DNA of 64,000 nucleotides from Nocardioides baculatus (GCF_016735675.1 NZ_JAERSG010000005.1:1-64000); one strand, 5' to 3'; shown: positions 43,104 to 51,953, numbered from the stretch's first letter. Notes: generated by a model not told the origin, from the letters alone. Numbers and translations are program-made.

Positions 43104-43405
43104 TGTGCGGCGCGACCGAGGGCGGGCTGTCGCTCGACGGCGTCAACGTCGCCAAGGAGGCCGTGATCCAGGGCCAGGTCCTGCGGGGCAGCGAGCCCGT
43201 CGGCAACGCCTACGTGCGCCTGCTCGACCGCACCGGTGAGTTCACCGCCGAGGTCCCCACCTCGGCCACCGGTCACTTCCGGTTCTTCGCCGGCGACGGC
43301 GAGTGGACCCTGCGGACGCTGGCTCCCAAGTCCGAGCCCGTGGACACGGCCGTCACGGCGACCACCGGCTCGGTGGCCGAGGTGCAGGTGCTCGTCTCGG
43401 CCTAG
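43103..43405 (+). CDS. DUF1416 family protein
   Basis: A 100-residue protein beginning MCGATEGGLSLDGVNVAKE, with a beta-sandwich-like body (IQGQVLRGSEPVGNAYVRLLD). DUF1416 genes regularly follow sseA in actinobacteria and the N-terminal Cys could accept sulfur. The role is unproven. Its ATG overlaps the sseA stop. Confidence 0.87.
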   Translation: MCGATEGGLSLDGVNVAKEAVIQGQVLRGSEPVGNAYVRLLDRTGEFTAEVPTSATGHFRFFAGDGEWTLRTLAPKSEPVDTAVTATTGSVAEVQVLVSA

Positions 43406-43426
43406 ACCGGACGCTTGATCGAGGAG

Positions 43427-43459
43427 ACCGCCCCGAACGCTCGTCGTACGGGGCGGTTT
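43427..43459 (+). terminator. Terminator of the sulfur operon
   Basis: ACCGCCCCG (43427-43435) pairs with CGGGGCGGT (43449-43457), followed by TTT. The loop is 13 bases and contains a CGTACG that may extend the stem. Confidence 0.75.
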
Positions 43460-43549
43460 CCGCATTTTCGCCGCGATTCCGGGCAAGCCACGGAGGAAGC
43501 CTGAACCGGACGTACCGTGGAATCTCGGGTATCGGGAGGGAGGGCCGTC

Positions 43550-45037
43550 GTGGATGCTCACGCCGGTGTCCTCGACACGGGGGAGCTGTGGCGCCTCACC
43601 ATGGAGCACTCCCCGGTCGGGATGGCGTTGGTCTCGCCGGACGGCGAGATCCTGGCTGCCAACGCGGCACTCGGAGAGATGCTGCGCTACGCCCCGGCAG
43701 ACCTGGTGCACCGCTCCGTGGCCGACCTCACCCACCCTGACGACCTCGCCACGGACCTCGACCTCATGCGGCAGGCGATGGCCGGTTCGACGACGTCCTA
43801 CCGCGTGCGCAAGCGGTGCTTCCGCTCCGACGGCAGCCTCCTCCAGGGCGAGCTGTCGGCACTCCTGCTGCGCGACACGGAGGGTGCGCCGCTGCAGTTC
43901 ATCATGCAGATCATCGACCGCACCGAGGTGCACGCCTTCGCGGAGCGGCTCGACGCCGCCGAGGAGGCCACCCACGACCTGCTGAGCAAGGGCCAGGCGA
44001 TCCTCGACAGCGTCTCCGTGGGACTGCTGCTCGTCGACGTCGACGGCACCTACAGCGCGTGGAACCGACGCCAGCAGGAGCTGCTCGACATCGCGTTCCC
44101 CGACGGTCACGGCGGTCGTGCCGGCCAGCCCGGCTTCGTGTACGACGCCGACCAGCAGCACGCCCTGTCGTTCGACCAGTTCCCCTGCGCCCGGGCGGTC
44201 GCGGGCGGAGGTGCGGAGTTCGACGACCTGCTCATCTGGATCGGTGAAGACCCGGCGACCCGGCGGGCGCTGTCGGTCTCGGCACGCGTCGTGACGGACC
44301 GCTCAGGGGTCCTCACGGGCGCGGTGCTGGCCTACCACGACGTGACCCAGGTGATCCTGGCGACCCGAGTGAAGGACGAGTTCGTGTCGACGGTCTCCCA
44401 CGAGCTGCGTACGCCGCTCACGTCGGCGCTGGCCTACCTCGAGCTGCTCGACGAGTCGATCGAGGCCGTGCCCGAGGCCCGCCAGCAGGTGACGGCGGCC
44501 CGGCGCAACATGCTGCGGCTCTCGCACCTCGTCGCGGACCTGATCTTCTCCACCCGCGCGTCCTCCGGGTCATCCGTGATCGACCCCCACCGCGTCGACC
44601 TCGTCCGGGTGCTGCGCGAGGCCGTCGACGCTGCCGACGTGGACGCCGCCGGAGCCGGGGTCCGGATCGCCAGCGAGCACCCGGCCGCCGTCGAGGTGCA
44701 CGCCGACGGGATCCGGCTGCGCCAGGTCCTCGACAACCTCCTCGCCAACGCCATCCGCTACAGCCGCCCGGAAGGTCGTGTCGACGTGTCCCTCGAGGAC
44801 ACGGAGGCCGGCGTCGTGATCACCGTGGCCGACGACGGCGAGGGCATCGACGCCGCCGACGTCCCCGAGGTCTTCGACCGTTTCTTCCGCGGCCAGAACG
44901 CCCGGCGACGCCTCGTCGGCGGGACGGGGCTGGGCCTGACCATCGTGCAGATGATCGTGGAGGCCCACGGTGGCGACGTGACCGTCGCCAGCGTGGCGGG
45001 CGAGGGCACGACCGTCCGCGTGGCGCTGCCCCGGTAG
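43550..45037 (+). CDS. Soluble PAS-domain sensor histidine kinase
   Basis: About 495 residues; the GTG at 43550 is chosen because GGGAGGGAGGG stands just before it. No transmembrane helix. A first PAS domain (SPVGMALVSPDGEILAANAAL), a PAC segment, a second PAS-like region (ILDSVSVGLLLVDVDGTYSAWNRR), HisKA (FVSTVSHELRTPLTSAL) and an ATPase domain (NLLANAIRY, VADDGEGI, GGTGLGLTIV) follow. No response regulator is nearby, so it is an orphan. The second PAS-like region contains DQFPCARA, where a single Cys could sense redox state; that is speculation. Confidence 0.88.
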   Translation: MDAHAGVLDTGELWRLTMEHSPVGMALVSPDGEILAANAALGEMLRYAPADLVHRSVADLTHPDDLATDLDLMRQAMAGSTTSYRVRKRCFRSDGSLLQGELSALLLRDTEGAPLQFIMQIIDRTEVHAFAERLDAAEEATHDLLSKGQAILDSVSVGLLLVDVDGTYSAWNRRQQELLDIAFPDGHGGRAGQPGFVYDADQQHALSFDQFPCARAVAGGGAEFDDLLIWIGEDPATRRALSVSARVVTDRSGVLTGAVLAYHDVTQVILATRVKDEFVSTVSHELRTPLTSALAYLELLDESIEAVPEARQQVTAARRNMLRLSHLVADLIFSTRASSGSSVIDPHRVDLVRVLREAVDAADVDAAGAGVRIASEHPAAVEVHADGIRLRQVLDNLLANAIRYSRPEGRVDVSLEDTEAGVVITVADDGEGIDAADVPEVFDRFFRGQNARRRLVGGTGLGLTIVQMIVEAHGGDVTVASVAGEGTTVRVALPR

Positions 45038-45284
45038 GGACCGTCCGGTCGACCGCCTCCGGCTAAGGGACCGGGCAGCGGTTATCCGTATCGAGCCGCC
45101 CCGCCGACGACGCAATCACGCGCGTCCGGTCCAGACCAGCACCCATTCCTTCTTGAGCGCCCGGATCGGTCCGGCCCAGTTTGGCCGCAGGTATCGCCCA
45201 GGGCGGCTCGGGCGGGGCCGTCTGCTCCTACGGTGAGGGCACCCACAGGCGTGAAACACCAGTGGCGACGCCCGGGAAACGCGA

Positions 45285-45312
45285 GGACCCCCCGCACGTG
45301 TGCGGGGGGTCC
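45285..45312. terminator. Perfect 13-bp palindrome, probable terminator
   Basis: GGACCCCCCGCAC and GTGCGGGGGGTCC are separated by two bases. It lies 248 bases after the kinase gene. A TACGGT at 45229-45234 could start a short RNA of about 70 bases ending here, so it may also terminate a small RNA. Confidence 0.5.
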
Positions 45313-45399
45313 GGGCGCGTACCGGGTGGGGTCCGGTGCGTGTCTCGCGAGGTGGGGGCCATCCCGCGAGGCTGTCGCCAACAACTGCCATCAGGAGCA

Positions 45400-45430
45400 T
45401 TTGCCAACGGCTCTTGCCTAAGTTTGCCAA
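45400..45430 (+). promoter_or_regulatory. Repeated TTTGCCAA sites before the peptide gene
   Basis: TTTGCCAA occurs at 45400-45407 and 45423-45430, 23 bases apart, with a related CGCCAA at 45376-45381. The palindrome before the HTH-TPR regulator gene (47064-47081) contains the related TTTGCCGCAA on the plus strand. These are candidate binding sites for that regulator. Confidence 0.35.
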
Positions 45431-45535
45431 AGCACGACACACTCTGCACAGGTTTTGGGACTATTTCTTTCGACAGCTTTCTCTCGGGACGCTGCTCACC
45501 AACCCCACACAGCACAACAAACCCTGGAGACCCAC

Positions 45536-45658
45536 ATGAAGACCAAGGCCCCCCGCCTCGTCGTTGCCCTCATCGCGATCGTCGGCGTCGCCGGCATGAC
45601 CGTCCCCGCTGACGCCGCGCCTGCCAAGCAGACCGCGCGCAGCGTCTGGTGCTGCTGA
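45536..45658 (+). CDS. Small exported peptide, candidate signalling pheromone precursor
   Basis: A 40-residue peptide. Lys/Arg-rich start (MKTKAPR), a hydrophobic core (LVVALIAIVGVAGM) and an ADA processing site give a clear signal peptide; the predicted mature part is about 13 residues ending in SVWCC. GGAG stands seven bases before the ATG. It converges on the HTH-TPR regulator gene with 35 bases between stops. Size, secretion signal and hydrophobic cysteine-containing C-terminus resemble peptide pheromone precursors of RRNPP systems. A toxin or a small structural peptide are alternatives. Confidence 0.65.
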   Translation: MKTKAPRLVVALIAIVGVAGMTVPADAAPAKQTARSVWCC

Positions 45659-45668
45659 ACCGTTCGGT

Positions 45669-45687
45669 GAGCCGAGCCTGACGGCTC
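45669..45687. terminator. Short convergent hairpin
   Basis: GAGCCG (45669-45674) and CGGCTC (45682-45687) form a 6-bp stem in the gap between the peptide gene and the regulator gene. It is weak but correctly placed to end both. Confidence 0.35.
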
Positions 45688-45693
45688 GAGGTC

Positions 45694-47052
45694 TCAGCTG
45701 CGGGCGTACGTCGTCGCCGTGACGCGCGCCCGCAGACCGGACGACACCGCCGCCCGGCGGTAGGCATCCAGCGCGTCCTCGTGCAGACCGACTCCGTGCA
45801 GGAGGTCGGCGAGGTCGAACCACAGCTGGGCTGCCTCTTGGTCGGAGCCGATGGCCGACAAACGGAGCACGGCATTCTGGTAGCACGCGGCGGCGCGATC
45901 CGTCTCGCCCTCAGCCGCGTGCGTCCGCCCTTCGAGGGTGAGCGCCTCTGCCTCGACGATCGGCGCATGTCCTTCCGTCGTCGTGTGCACCTGGGCCACC
46001 AGGTCGCGGCTCTCCGCGAGGTCGCCGGCGATGAATGCCACTCGGGCCAGGCCCAGCAGGGTGTAGGCGACGTCGATCGGGCTGGCGCTGCTCCACTTCA
46101 TGTCGGAGGCGGCCTGCTCGAAGTTGTGGCGCGCGTCGGCCAGAGCAGGCGGGTCGAGCTCGAGCTGGAGCCGTCCCACCTCGGTGCGCAGGCGGGCCAG
46201 GTTGCGCGCGTCCTGGCCCTCGCTCATGAGCGCGAGGGCGCGCTCCGCGAGAGGCACGGCCGCCGCGGCATCGCCACGCCTGCCCTGCATGACGCTGGCG
46301 TTCCAGTAGGCCGAGGCACGAGCCCTCGGTGAGCCGAGCGACTCGGCGCGTGCGATGGCCTTGCGGCACAGCCGCACGGCGTGGGAGGTGTCACCGCGCT
46401 CGAAGTGCGCGGCCGCCACCGTGACGGCGAGTTGCACGGCCTCGTCGCTGGCGCCGAGGCCGGCGTCCTCGATCTGGGAGATGACGCGCTCGCCGCACTC
46501 GATGGCGCGGCCGAGGTCGCCGGTCTCCCGGTAGATCCGGCTCAGCGCGATGCCGGCCTTGATCTTGGTCATGCCGTTGGTGTGCGCGTCCTCGAGGAGG
46601 GACTCGAGCTCCAGGACGGCGTCGTCCTCGCGGTTGGTGGCCTCCAGGGCACGTGCGTGGAGCAGGCGGGCGCGCTCGCGCATGCCCTCCATCTCCTTGC
46701 TCGCGAGGGCGTCGAGCGCCTTGCTGAGGTGCTTCTCGGCGTCATGCGGCTGGCCGGACTCGAGGGAGAGCTCGGCGTAGTCGAGCGCGAGGCGCATCTC
46801 GTCGACCTCGCGACGGTCGGCGACTCCGAGCAGGGACTCGACGGAGACGTCGAGGCGGACCGCCAGAGCCTCCAGCGCGAGCGCGGTGGGCTGGCGGTGC
46901 CCCGACTCGATCCGGGACAGGTAGGCCACCGACATCACGTCCTCGGCGACCTCACCCTGCGTGAGACCGCTGGCCTGGCGCGCAGAACGCAGCCGTCCGC
47001 CCAGCTCCACACGGTCGGTCTGCGCCAGCACAGCCGCAAGTCGCGAGTCCAT
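45694..47052 (-). CDS. HTH (XRE)-TPR transcriptional regulator, RRNPP-like
   Basis: About 452 residues from the ATG at 47052. An XRE helix-turn-helix (LGGRLRSARQASGLTQGEVA, then VAYLSRIESGHRQPTALALEALAVRL) occupies residues 18-70. The remaining 370 residues are a run of helical pairs of TPR type (for example AEKHLSKALDAL; YRETGDLGRAIECGERV; YQNAVLRLSAIG). This architecture is that of Rap/Rgg/PlcR-type regulators whose TPR domain binds a re-imported peptide. A small exported peptide gene converges on it. In-frame TTG and ATG starts at 47082 and 47061 exist; the palindrome 47064-47081 favours the later start. Confidence 0.82.
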   Translation of the reverse strand: MDSRLAAVLAQTDRVELGGRLRSARQASGLTQGEVAEDVMSVAYLSRIESGHRQPTALALEALAVRLDVSVESLLGVADRREVDEMRLALDYAELSLESGQPHDAEKHLSKALDALASKEMEGMRERARLLHARALEATNREDDAVLELESLLEDAHTNGMTKIKAGIALSRIYRETGDLGRAIECGERVISQIEDAGLGASDEAVQLAVTVAAAHFERGDTSHAVRLCRKAIARAESLGSPRARASAYWNASVMQGRRGDAAAAVPLAERALALMSEGQDARNLARLRTEVGRLQLELDPPALADARHNFEQAASDMKWSSASPIDVAYTLLGLARVAFIAGDLAESRDLVAQVHTTTEGHAPIVEAEALTLEGRTHAAEGETDRAAACYQNAVLRLSAIGSDQEAAQLWFDLADLLHGVGLHEDALDAYRRAAVSSGLRARVTATTYARS

Positions 47053-47063
47053 GAGGGTCATTC

Positions 47064-47081
47064 TGCGGCACGTTTGCCGCA
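47064..47081. promoter_or_regulatory. 18-base palindrome before the HTH-TPR gene
   Basis: TGCGGCA-CGTT-TGCCGCA is perfect over 7+7 bases, eleven bases upstream of the regulator ATG on the minus strand. A TTGACT lies further upstream on that strand. It is a likely autoregulatory operator. Confidence 0.5.
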
Positions 47082-47197
47082 AAACAGGCGAATTCAGTCA
47101 AGTATTAACTTAGGAGACCCTGCGCACCGGTTGCCTCGGCACCGCGTCGGTACGGCGAACCCAGAGAGAACGCCGTGCGTCTTGCGGTTTTCTACGC

Positions 47198-48487
47198 TCA
47201 GCTGCCGCTGTTGATCATGCCCGCGCCGACGGTCACGCCGGTCGCCTCGTCGATCAGGATGAACGACCCCGTGGTCCGGTTCTTGGAGTAGGGGTCGCAC
47301 AGCAGCGGCACCGTGGTGCGCAGCTGGACGCGGCCGATCTCGTTGAGACCGAGCTCGCCCGCCTCCTGGTCGCGGTGCAGCGAGTTCACGTCGAGGCGGT
47401 ACTGGATGTCCTTGACCATCGCGCGGCCCGTGCGGGTCGTGTGCTTGATCGCGAGCTTCTGGCGCGGGCGCAGCGGCTCGTTGGTCATCCAGCACACCAT
47501 CGCGTCGATGTCCTGGCTCGGCTTCGGGGCGTTCTTGGGCCGGGCGATCATGTCGCCGCGCGAGACGTCGACGTCGTCCTCGAGGTGGACGGTCACCGAC
47601 ATCGGCGGGAACGCCTCGGAGACCTCGTTGTCGAAGAGCTCGACGCGCGAGATGGTCGAGGTCATGCCGCTGGGCAGCACGACGACCTCGTCACCCTTCT
47701 TGAGCACGCCACCGGCGACCTGGCCGGCGTAGCCACGGAAGTCGTGGTACTGGTCGGACTTGGGGCGAATGACGTACTGCACCGGGAAGCGGGTGTCCAC
47801 GAGGTCGCGGTCGGAGGCGACGTGGACGTGCTCGAGGTGGTGCATGAGAGTCGGACCGGAGTACCACGGGGTGTTCTCGGACCGGTTGACGACGTTGTCG
47901 CCCTGCAGCGCCGAGATCGGGATGACCTCGAGGTCGGGGATGTTGAGCTTGGTCGCGAAGGTCGTGAACTCGCGGTGGATCTTCTCGTAGACCTCCTCCG
48001 ACCAGTCGACGAGGTCCATCTTGTTGATCGCCAGCACGAGGTGCGGGACGCGCAGCAGCGACAGCAGCACCGCGTGGCGGCGCGACTGCTCGGTGAGGCC
48101 CTGGCGGGCGTCGACGAGGACCAGGCCCAGGTCGGCGGTCGAGGCGCCGGTCACCATGTTGCGGGTGTACTGGATGTGGCCCGGGGTGTCGGCGATGATG
48201 AACTTGCGGTTGGGCGTCGCGAAGTAGCGGTAGGCCACGTCGATCGTGATGCCCTGCTCGCGCTCGGAGCGCAGCCCGTCGGTCAGCAGCGCCAGGTCGG
48301 TGTAGTCGTAGCCCTTGGACTGGCTGGTCGACTCCACGGCCTCGAGCTGGTCCTCGAAGATCGACTTGGAGTCGAGGAGCAGGCGCCCGATCAGGGTCGA
48401 CTTGCCGTCGTCGACGGAACCCGCGGTGGCGAAGCGGAGCAGGTCCATCTCGCCCTGGGCGGCGGTGTGGGGGTCAGTGCTGGCCAT
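47198..48487 (-). CDS. cysN: Sulfate adenylyltransferase large subunit
   Basis: A 429-residue GTPase. AGSVDDGKSTLIGRLL (P-loop), DTPGHIQYTRNM, and NKMDLV are the GTPase motifs; two beta-barrel domains follow. With CysD it makes adenosine 5'-phosphosulfate from ATP and sulfate, driven by GTP. There is no fused APS kinase (CysC), which is encoded separately at 54535. Its ATG overlaps the cysD stop. Confidence 0.95.
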   Translation of the reverse strand: MASTDPHTAAQGEMDLLRFATAGSVDDGKSTLIGRLLLDSKSIFEDQLEAVESTSQSKGYDYTDLALLTDGLRSEREQGITIDVAYRYFATPNRKFIIADTPGHIQYTRNMVTGASTADLGLVLVDARQGLTEQSRRHAVLLSLLRVPHLVLAINKMDLVDWSEEVYEKIHREFTTFATKLNIPDLEVIPISALQGDNVVNRSENTPWYSGPTLMHHLEHVHVASDRDLVDTRFPVQYVIRPKSDQYHDFRGYAGQVAGGVLKKGDEVVVLPSGMTSTISRVELFDNEVSEAFPPMSVTVHLEDDVDVSRGDMIARPKNAPKPSQDIDAMVCWMTNEPLRPRQKLAIKHTTRTGRAMVKDIQYRLDVNSLHRDQEAGELGLNEIGRVQLRTTVPLLCDPYSKNRTTGSFILIDEATGVTVGAGMINSGS

Positions 48488-49401
48488 CAGAAGTAGCCCT
48501 CCTTCTTGCGGTCTTCCATGGCCGCCTCCGAGAAACGGTCGTCGCCACGCGTGGCGCCGCGCTCGGTGACCCGGGCGATGGCGATCTCATCGATGATGGC
48601 GGCGGTGTCGGTGGCCTCGGACTCCACGCAGCCGGTCTGGGTGCGGTCCCCGACCGTGCGGAAGCGGACCATCTTCTTCTCGACCGTCTCGTTGCCCTTG
48701 GGCTGGATCTCCTCGCCGAGCGACAGCAGCATGCCGTCGCGCGCGATGACCTCGCGCTCGTGGGCGAAGTAGATCGACGGGATCTCGATCTGCTCGCGGT
48801 GGATGTAGTGCCAGATGTCCAGCTCGGTCCAGTTGGACAGCGGGAAGATCCGCATGTGCTCGCCGGCGTGGATGCGCCCGTTGTAGAGGCTCCACAGCTC
48901 GGGGCGCTGCATCTTGGGGTCCCACTGGCCGAAGTCGTCGCGGTGGGAGTAGACGCGCTCCTTGGCGCGGGCCTTCTCCTCGTCGCGGCGACCCCCACCG
49001 AAGGCGGCGGTGAAACCGTTCTCCTCGATGGCGCCGAGCAGCGTGCCGATCTGCATGCGGTTGCGGCTGGTCTTGCCGTCGTCGACGACGTGGCCGGCGG
49101 CGATCGCCTCGTCGATGGTGGCGACGATCATCCGCGCGCCGAGCCGCTCGACCCACGAGTCCCGCGTGTCGAGCACCTCCTGGAAGTCGAGGCCGGTGTC
49201 GACCTGGAGCAGCGGGAAGGGCAGCTTGGCCGGGAAGAACGCCTTCTCCGCGAGGCGGAGCATGACGATGGAGTCCTTGCCGCCGGAGAACATCAGGACC
49301 GGCTTCTCGAACTCGGCGGCGACCTCACGGAAGATGTGGATCGACTCCGCCTCGAGCTGGTCCAGCTGGCTCAGCTGGTAGTCGACGTGGGTGGTGGTCA
49401 T
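48487..49401 (-). CDS. cysD: Sulfate adenylyltransferase small subunit
   Basis: A 304-residue ATP-pyrophosphatase-type enzyme. The PP-loop SGGKDS is at about residues 38-43; FGGGRRDEEKARAKER and RIFPLSNWTELDIW are typical of CysD. It carries the ATP sulfurylase active site with CysN. A TACGAT -10-like hexamer on the minus strand (49438-49443) is a plausible promoter. It is divergent from the GH16 gene with about 100 bases between. Confidence 0.95.
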   Translation of the reverse strand: MTTTHVDYQLSQLDQLEAESIHIFREVAAEFEKPVLMFSGGKDSIVMLRLAEKAFFPAKLPFPLLQVDTGLDFQEVLDTRDSWVERLGARMIVATIDEAIAAGHVVDDGKTSRNRMQIGTLLGAIEENGFTAAFGGGRRDEEKARAKERVYSHRDDFGQWDPKMQRPELWSLYNGRIHAGEHMRIFPLSNWTELDIWHYIHREQIEIPSIYFAHEREVIARDGMLLSLGEEIQPKGNETVEKKMVRFRTVGDRTQTGCVESEATDTAAIIDEIAIARVTERGATRGDDRFSEAAMEDRKKEGYF

Positions 49402-49503
49402 GACGCAGGGAGGGCCTCTCTCGGGACAGCAGCCAACATCGTAGCGACGGGCGTCCCCACGGACGATTCGCGCTCGCGAGAGGGTGTCGGGGAGACTCGC
49501 CGG

Positions 49504-50637
49504 ATGAGCCGTACCACCCGACTCGCATCCCTCCTCGCAGTGGCCAGTGTCACTGTCGCCTGCTCCTCGTCGCCGAGCAGCGACGGCGAGGCGCCGGTCT
49601 ACCGCACCAGCGACGACGTGCAGGCGCGCGTGCTGCCCCAGATCGCCGCCAACGGCGAGGACGTCGAGGCCGCGGACGACGCGCTGTGGGTCGTCGACGC
49701 GACGATCGACGGCGTGGACGAAGGCACGACCGTCACCCTCCTCGCCAAGGCCGATGGCCAGTGGGAGTCGGTCTCGGACGCCGAGACCGACGCGGACGGC
49801 CACGTGTCGTTGACCAGCGACACGGCCGGCAAGCTCACCGTCGTCGCGGGCGACGGCGCCGACGCGATCGGCACCGAGGTCTCGACCGACGACGCCCCCG
49901 AGGCGACGTTCACCGACGACTTCGACGAGGACGACGTCGACGGCAAGGACTCGACCTGGCACACCCGCGCCCAGGGCTTCACCGGCGTGCGGCAGTGCTC
50001 GCGCGCCGACGCCAGCGCCGCGGAGGTCACCGACGGCGTGCTGGTGCTGAGCGTGCTCGAGGACCCCGACGGTGGTGAGTGCCAGCTGCCCGGGCGCCGC
50101 AAGCGGTTCCCCCAGCGGCTCAACGGCCACGTCGGCACCGAGGGCACCTACGGCTTCACCTACGGCTACGCGGCGGCCCGGATCCGTACGCAGTCCGCGC
50201 GCGGCCAGCACGCCGCCTTCTGGATGCAGGCGGTCGGCGGGCAGCAGACCGGCGGGCCCAAGGCAGGCGGCGCCGAGATCGACATCATGGAGTACTTCGG
50301 CGACGACCACCCCGAGGGCGGCCTCACCAGCTTCACCTACTACCTCGACAAGGCCGGCAAGAAGCAGACCGTCGGCGGCTGGCTGCCCGACGTCGACGAG
50401 CTCGGCGACGACTGGGCCGACCAGTACCACGTGTTCTCCGTCGAGTGGACTCCGAGCGAGTACGTCTTCCGGATCGACGGCCAGGTCACCCAGCGGCTCG
50501 AGGGCGAGACCTCCGGCCGCGAGGAGTTCCTCATCCTGAGCCTGCTCTCCTCCGACTACGAGCTGCCGCGCTTCAACGGTGAGCTGCCGGAGTCGATGGA
50601 GGTCGACTGGGCGCGGGTCTGGGCGACCGGTCCCTGA
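49504..50637 (+). CDS. Glycoside hydrolase family 16 lipoprotein
   Basis: A 377-residue exported protein with a lipobox (SVTVACSS, Cys about residue 20). Residues 30-130 form an Ig-like N-terminal domain (VDATIDGVDEGTTVTLLAK). The GH16 domain (about 138-377) has the catalytic motif EIDIME with E258, D260 and E263. GH16 enzymes cleave beta-1,3 or beta-1,4 glucans and galactans. It is the only obvious polysaccharide hydrolase in the window. Confidence 0.87.
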   Translation: MSRTTRLASLLAVASVTVACSSSPSSDGEAPVYRTSDDVQARVLPQIAANGEDVEAADDALWVVDATIDGVDEGTTVTLLAKADGQWESVSDAETDADGHVSLTSDTAGKLTVVAGDGADAIGTEVSTDDAPEATFTDDFDEDDVDGKDSTWHTRAQGFTGVRQCSRADASAAEVTDGVLVLSVLEDPDGGECQLPGRRKRFPQRLNGHVGTEGTYGFTYGYAAARIRTQSARGQHAAFWMQAVGGQQTGGPKAGGAEIDIMEYFGDDHPEGGLTSFTYYLDKAGKKQTVGGWLPDVDELGDDWADQYHVFSVEWTPSEYVFRIDGQVTQRLEGETSGREEFLILSLLSSDYELPRFNGELPESMEVDWARVWATGP

Positions 50638-50640
50638 CGG

Positions 50641-51069
50641 TCAGACCGAGTCCAGGACGAGCGTGATCGGCCCGTCGTTGACGCTCTCCACCCGCATGTC
50701 GGCGCCGAAGCGGCCGCGCTCGACGCGGGCACCGAGTCGCTCGAGCTCGGCGCAGACCGCGTCGTAGAGCGGCTCGCTCACCGGCCCCGGCGCGGCCGCC
50801 TGCCAGGTCGGCCGCCGCCCCTTGCGCGCGTCGCCGTACAACGTGAACTGGCTGACGACCAGCACCGGCGCGGCGACGTCGCTGGCGCTCTTCTCCTCGC
50901 GCAGCAGCCGCAGGTCCCAGATCTTCCGGGCCGTCCACGCGACCTCCGTGTCGCCGTCGTCGTGGGTGACGCCGAGGTAGACGAGGAGGCCCGGACCGTC
51001 GAGCTCGCCGACGACCTCGCCGTCGACGCGGACGCTGGCGGAGAGGACCCTCTGGATGACTGCGCGCAT
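50641..51069 (-). CDS. dtd: D-aminoacyl-tRNA deacylase
   Basis: A 142-residue protein with [21 protein letters not shown] at the N-terminus and the two active-site motifs SQFTLYGD and NDGPITLVL. It removes D-amino acids (and glycine) mischarged to tRNA. The usual NxGP motif carries NDGP here. It converges on the GH16 gene and is divergent from the BKACE gene with 17 bases between start codons. Confidence 0.94.
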   Translation of the reverse strand: MRAVIQRVLSASVRVDGEVVGELDGPGLLVYLGVTHDDGDTEVAWTARKIWDLRLLREEKSASDVAAPVLVVSQFTLYGDARKGRRPTWQAAAPGPVSEPLYDAVCAELERLGARVERGRFGADMRVESVNDGPITLVLDSV

Positions 51070-51086
51070 GGTGCAAGGATGCCGCC

Positions 51087-51926
51087 ATGTCCCCCCAGGT
51101 CCCTGCAGAGTCGTTGCTGATCACGGTCGCACCCACCGGCGCCGAGACCGCCAAGGCCGACTGCCCGCAGCTCCCCACCACCCCGGAGGAGATCGCCCGC
51201 ACCGCGGCCGAGTGCGAGGCGGCCGGCGCCGCGATGATCCACATCCACGTGCGCGACACCTCGCACGCGCCCACCCTCGACCAGTCGCTGCTGCGCGAGT
51301 GGGTGGCCGCGGTGCGTGAGTCGTCGTCGCTCGTCGTCCAGCTCTCGACGGGCGGCTCGGTGCACGACCCGCTCGACGAGCGGCTCCGGGTGCTCGACGC
51401 CGAGCCCGACTCGTGCAGCCTGACCATGGGCACGACGAACTTCGGCGACGACGTCTTCCTCAACCCCTGGCCGTTCGTGAAGGACCTCTACCAGCTCGCC
51501 CTCGAGCGGGGCGTCGCGCCGGAGTTCGAGCTCTTCGACCTCGGTCAGGTGCACGCCCTCGGACGCCTGGTCCGTGAGTACGGCGTCCCCGCCGGCGGCA
51601 AGGTCCACGTCGACTTCGTGATGGGCGTCCCCGGCGGCATGCCCGGCACCACCCCGGCGCTGGTCGCCGGCGTGGCCGCGCTCCCGCCCGAGGTGACCTC
51701 GTGGTCCGCCACGGGCATCGGCCGCTCGACGCTCGCCGTGGCCATGGCCTCCCTCTCGATGGGCGGCCACCTGCGGGTCGGGATGGAGGATGTGCTCACC
51801 ATCAGCCGCGGCGTGCCCGTCGACTCCAACGCCCAGCTCGTCGAGCGCGCCGTCGACCTCGGCCGGATCGCCCAGCGCACGCCGATGTCGCCCGCCCACT
51901 GCCGGGAGCTCCTCGGCCTGTCCTGA
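51087..51926 (+). CDS. BKACE family 3-keto-acid cleavage enzyme (DUF849)
   Basis: A 279-residue TIM barrel. [14 protein letters not shown] and MIHIHVRD (zinc His-x-His), with [15 protein letters not shown] and GMEDVL, are the marks of BKACE. Enzymes of the family condense a beta-keto acid with acetyl-CoA and cleave it into CoA thioester and acetoacetate. The specific keto acid is unknown. AAGGA lies eight bases upstream of the ATG. Confidence 0.88.
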   Translation: MSPQVPAESLLITVAPTGAETAKADCPQLPTTPEEIARTAAECEAAGAAMIHIHVRDTSHAPTLDQSLLREWVAAVRESSSLVVQLSTGGSVHDPLDERLRVLDAEPDSCSLTMGTTNFGDDVFLNPWPFVKDLYQLALERGVAPEFELFDLGQVHALGRLVREYGVPAGGKVHVDFVMGVPGGMPGTTPALVAGVAALPPEVTSWSATGIGRSTLAVAMASLSMGGHLRVGMEDVLTISRGVPVDSNAQLVERAVDLGRIAQRTPMSPAHCRELLGLS

Positions 51927-51953
51927 GGGCCGATCGAGGTCGGCGGCGGTCGC

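Larger units (their letters stand above)
45038..45535 (+). other. Gene-poor interval of about 500 bases
   Basis: No convincing coding region on either strand. It contains the perfect palindrome at 45285-45312 and, closer to the peptide gene, repeated TTTGCCAA octamers. From about 45395 the base composition drops sharply compared with the surroundings. Confidence 0.5.

Noticed and set aside
45181..45612. A 143-codon plus-strand frame running into the small peptide gene
   Set aside because: It is in a different frame from the peptide, lacks a ribosome binding site and has no recognisable sequence; the 40-codon gene has both signal peptide and Shine-Dalgarno.
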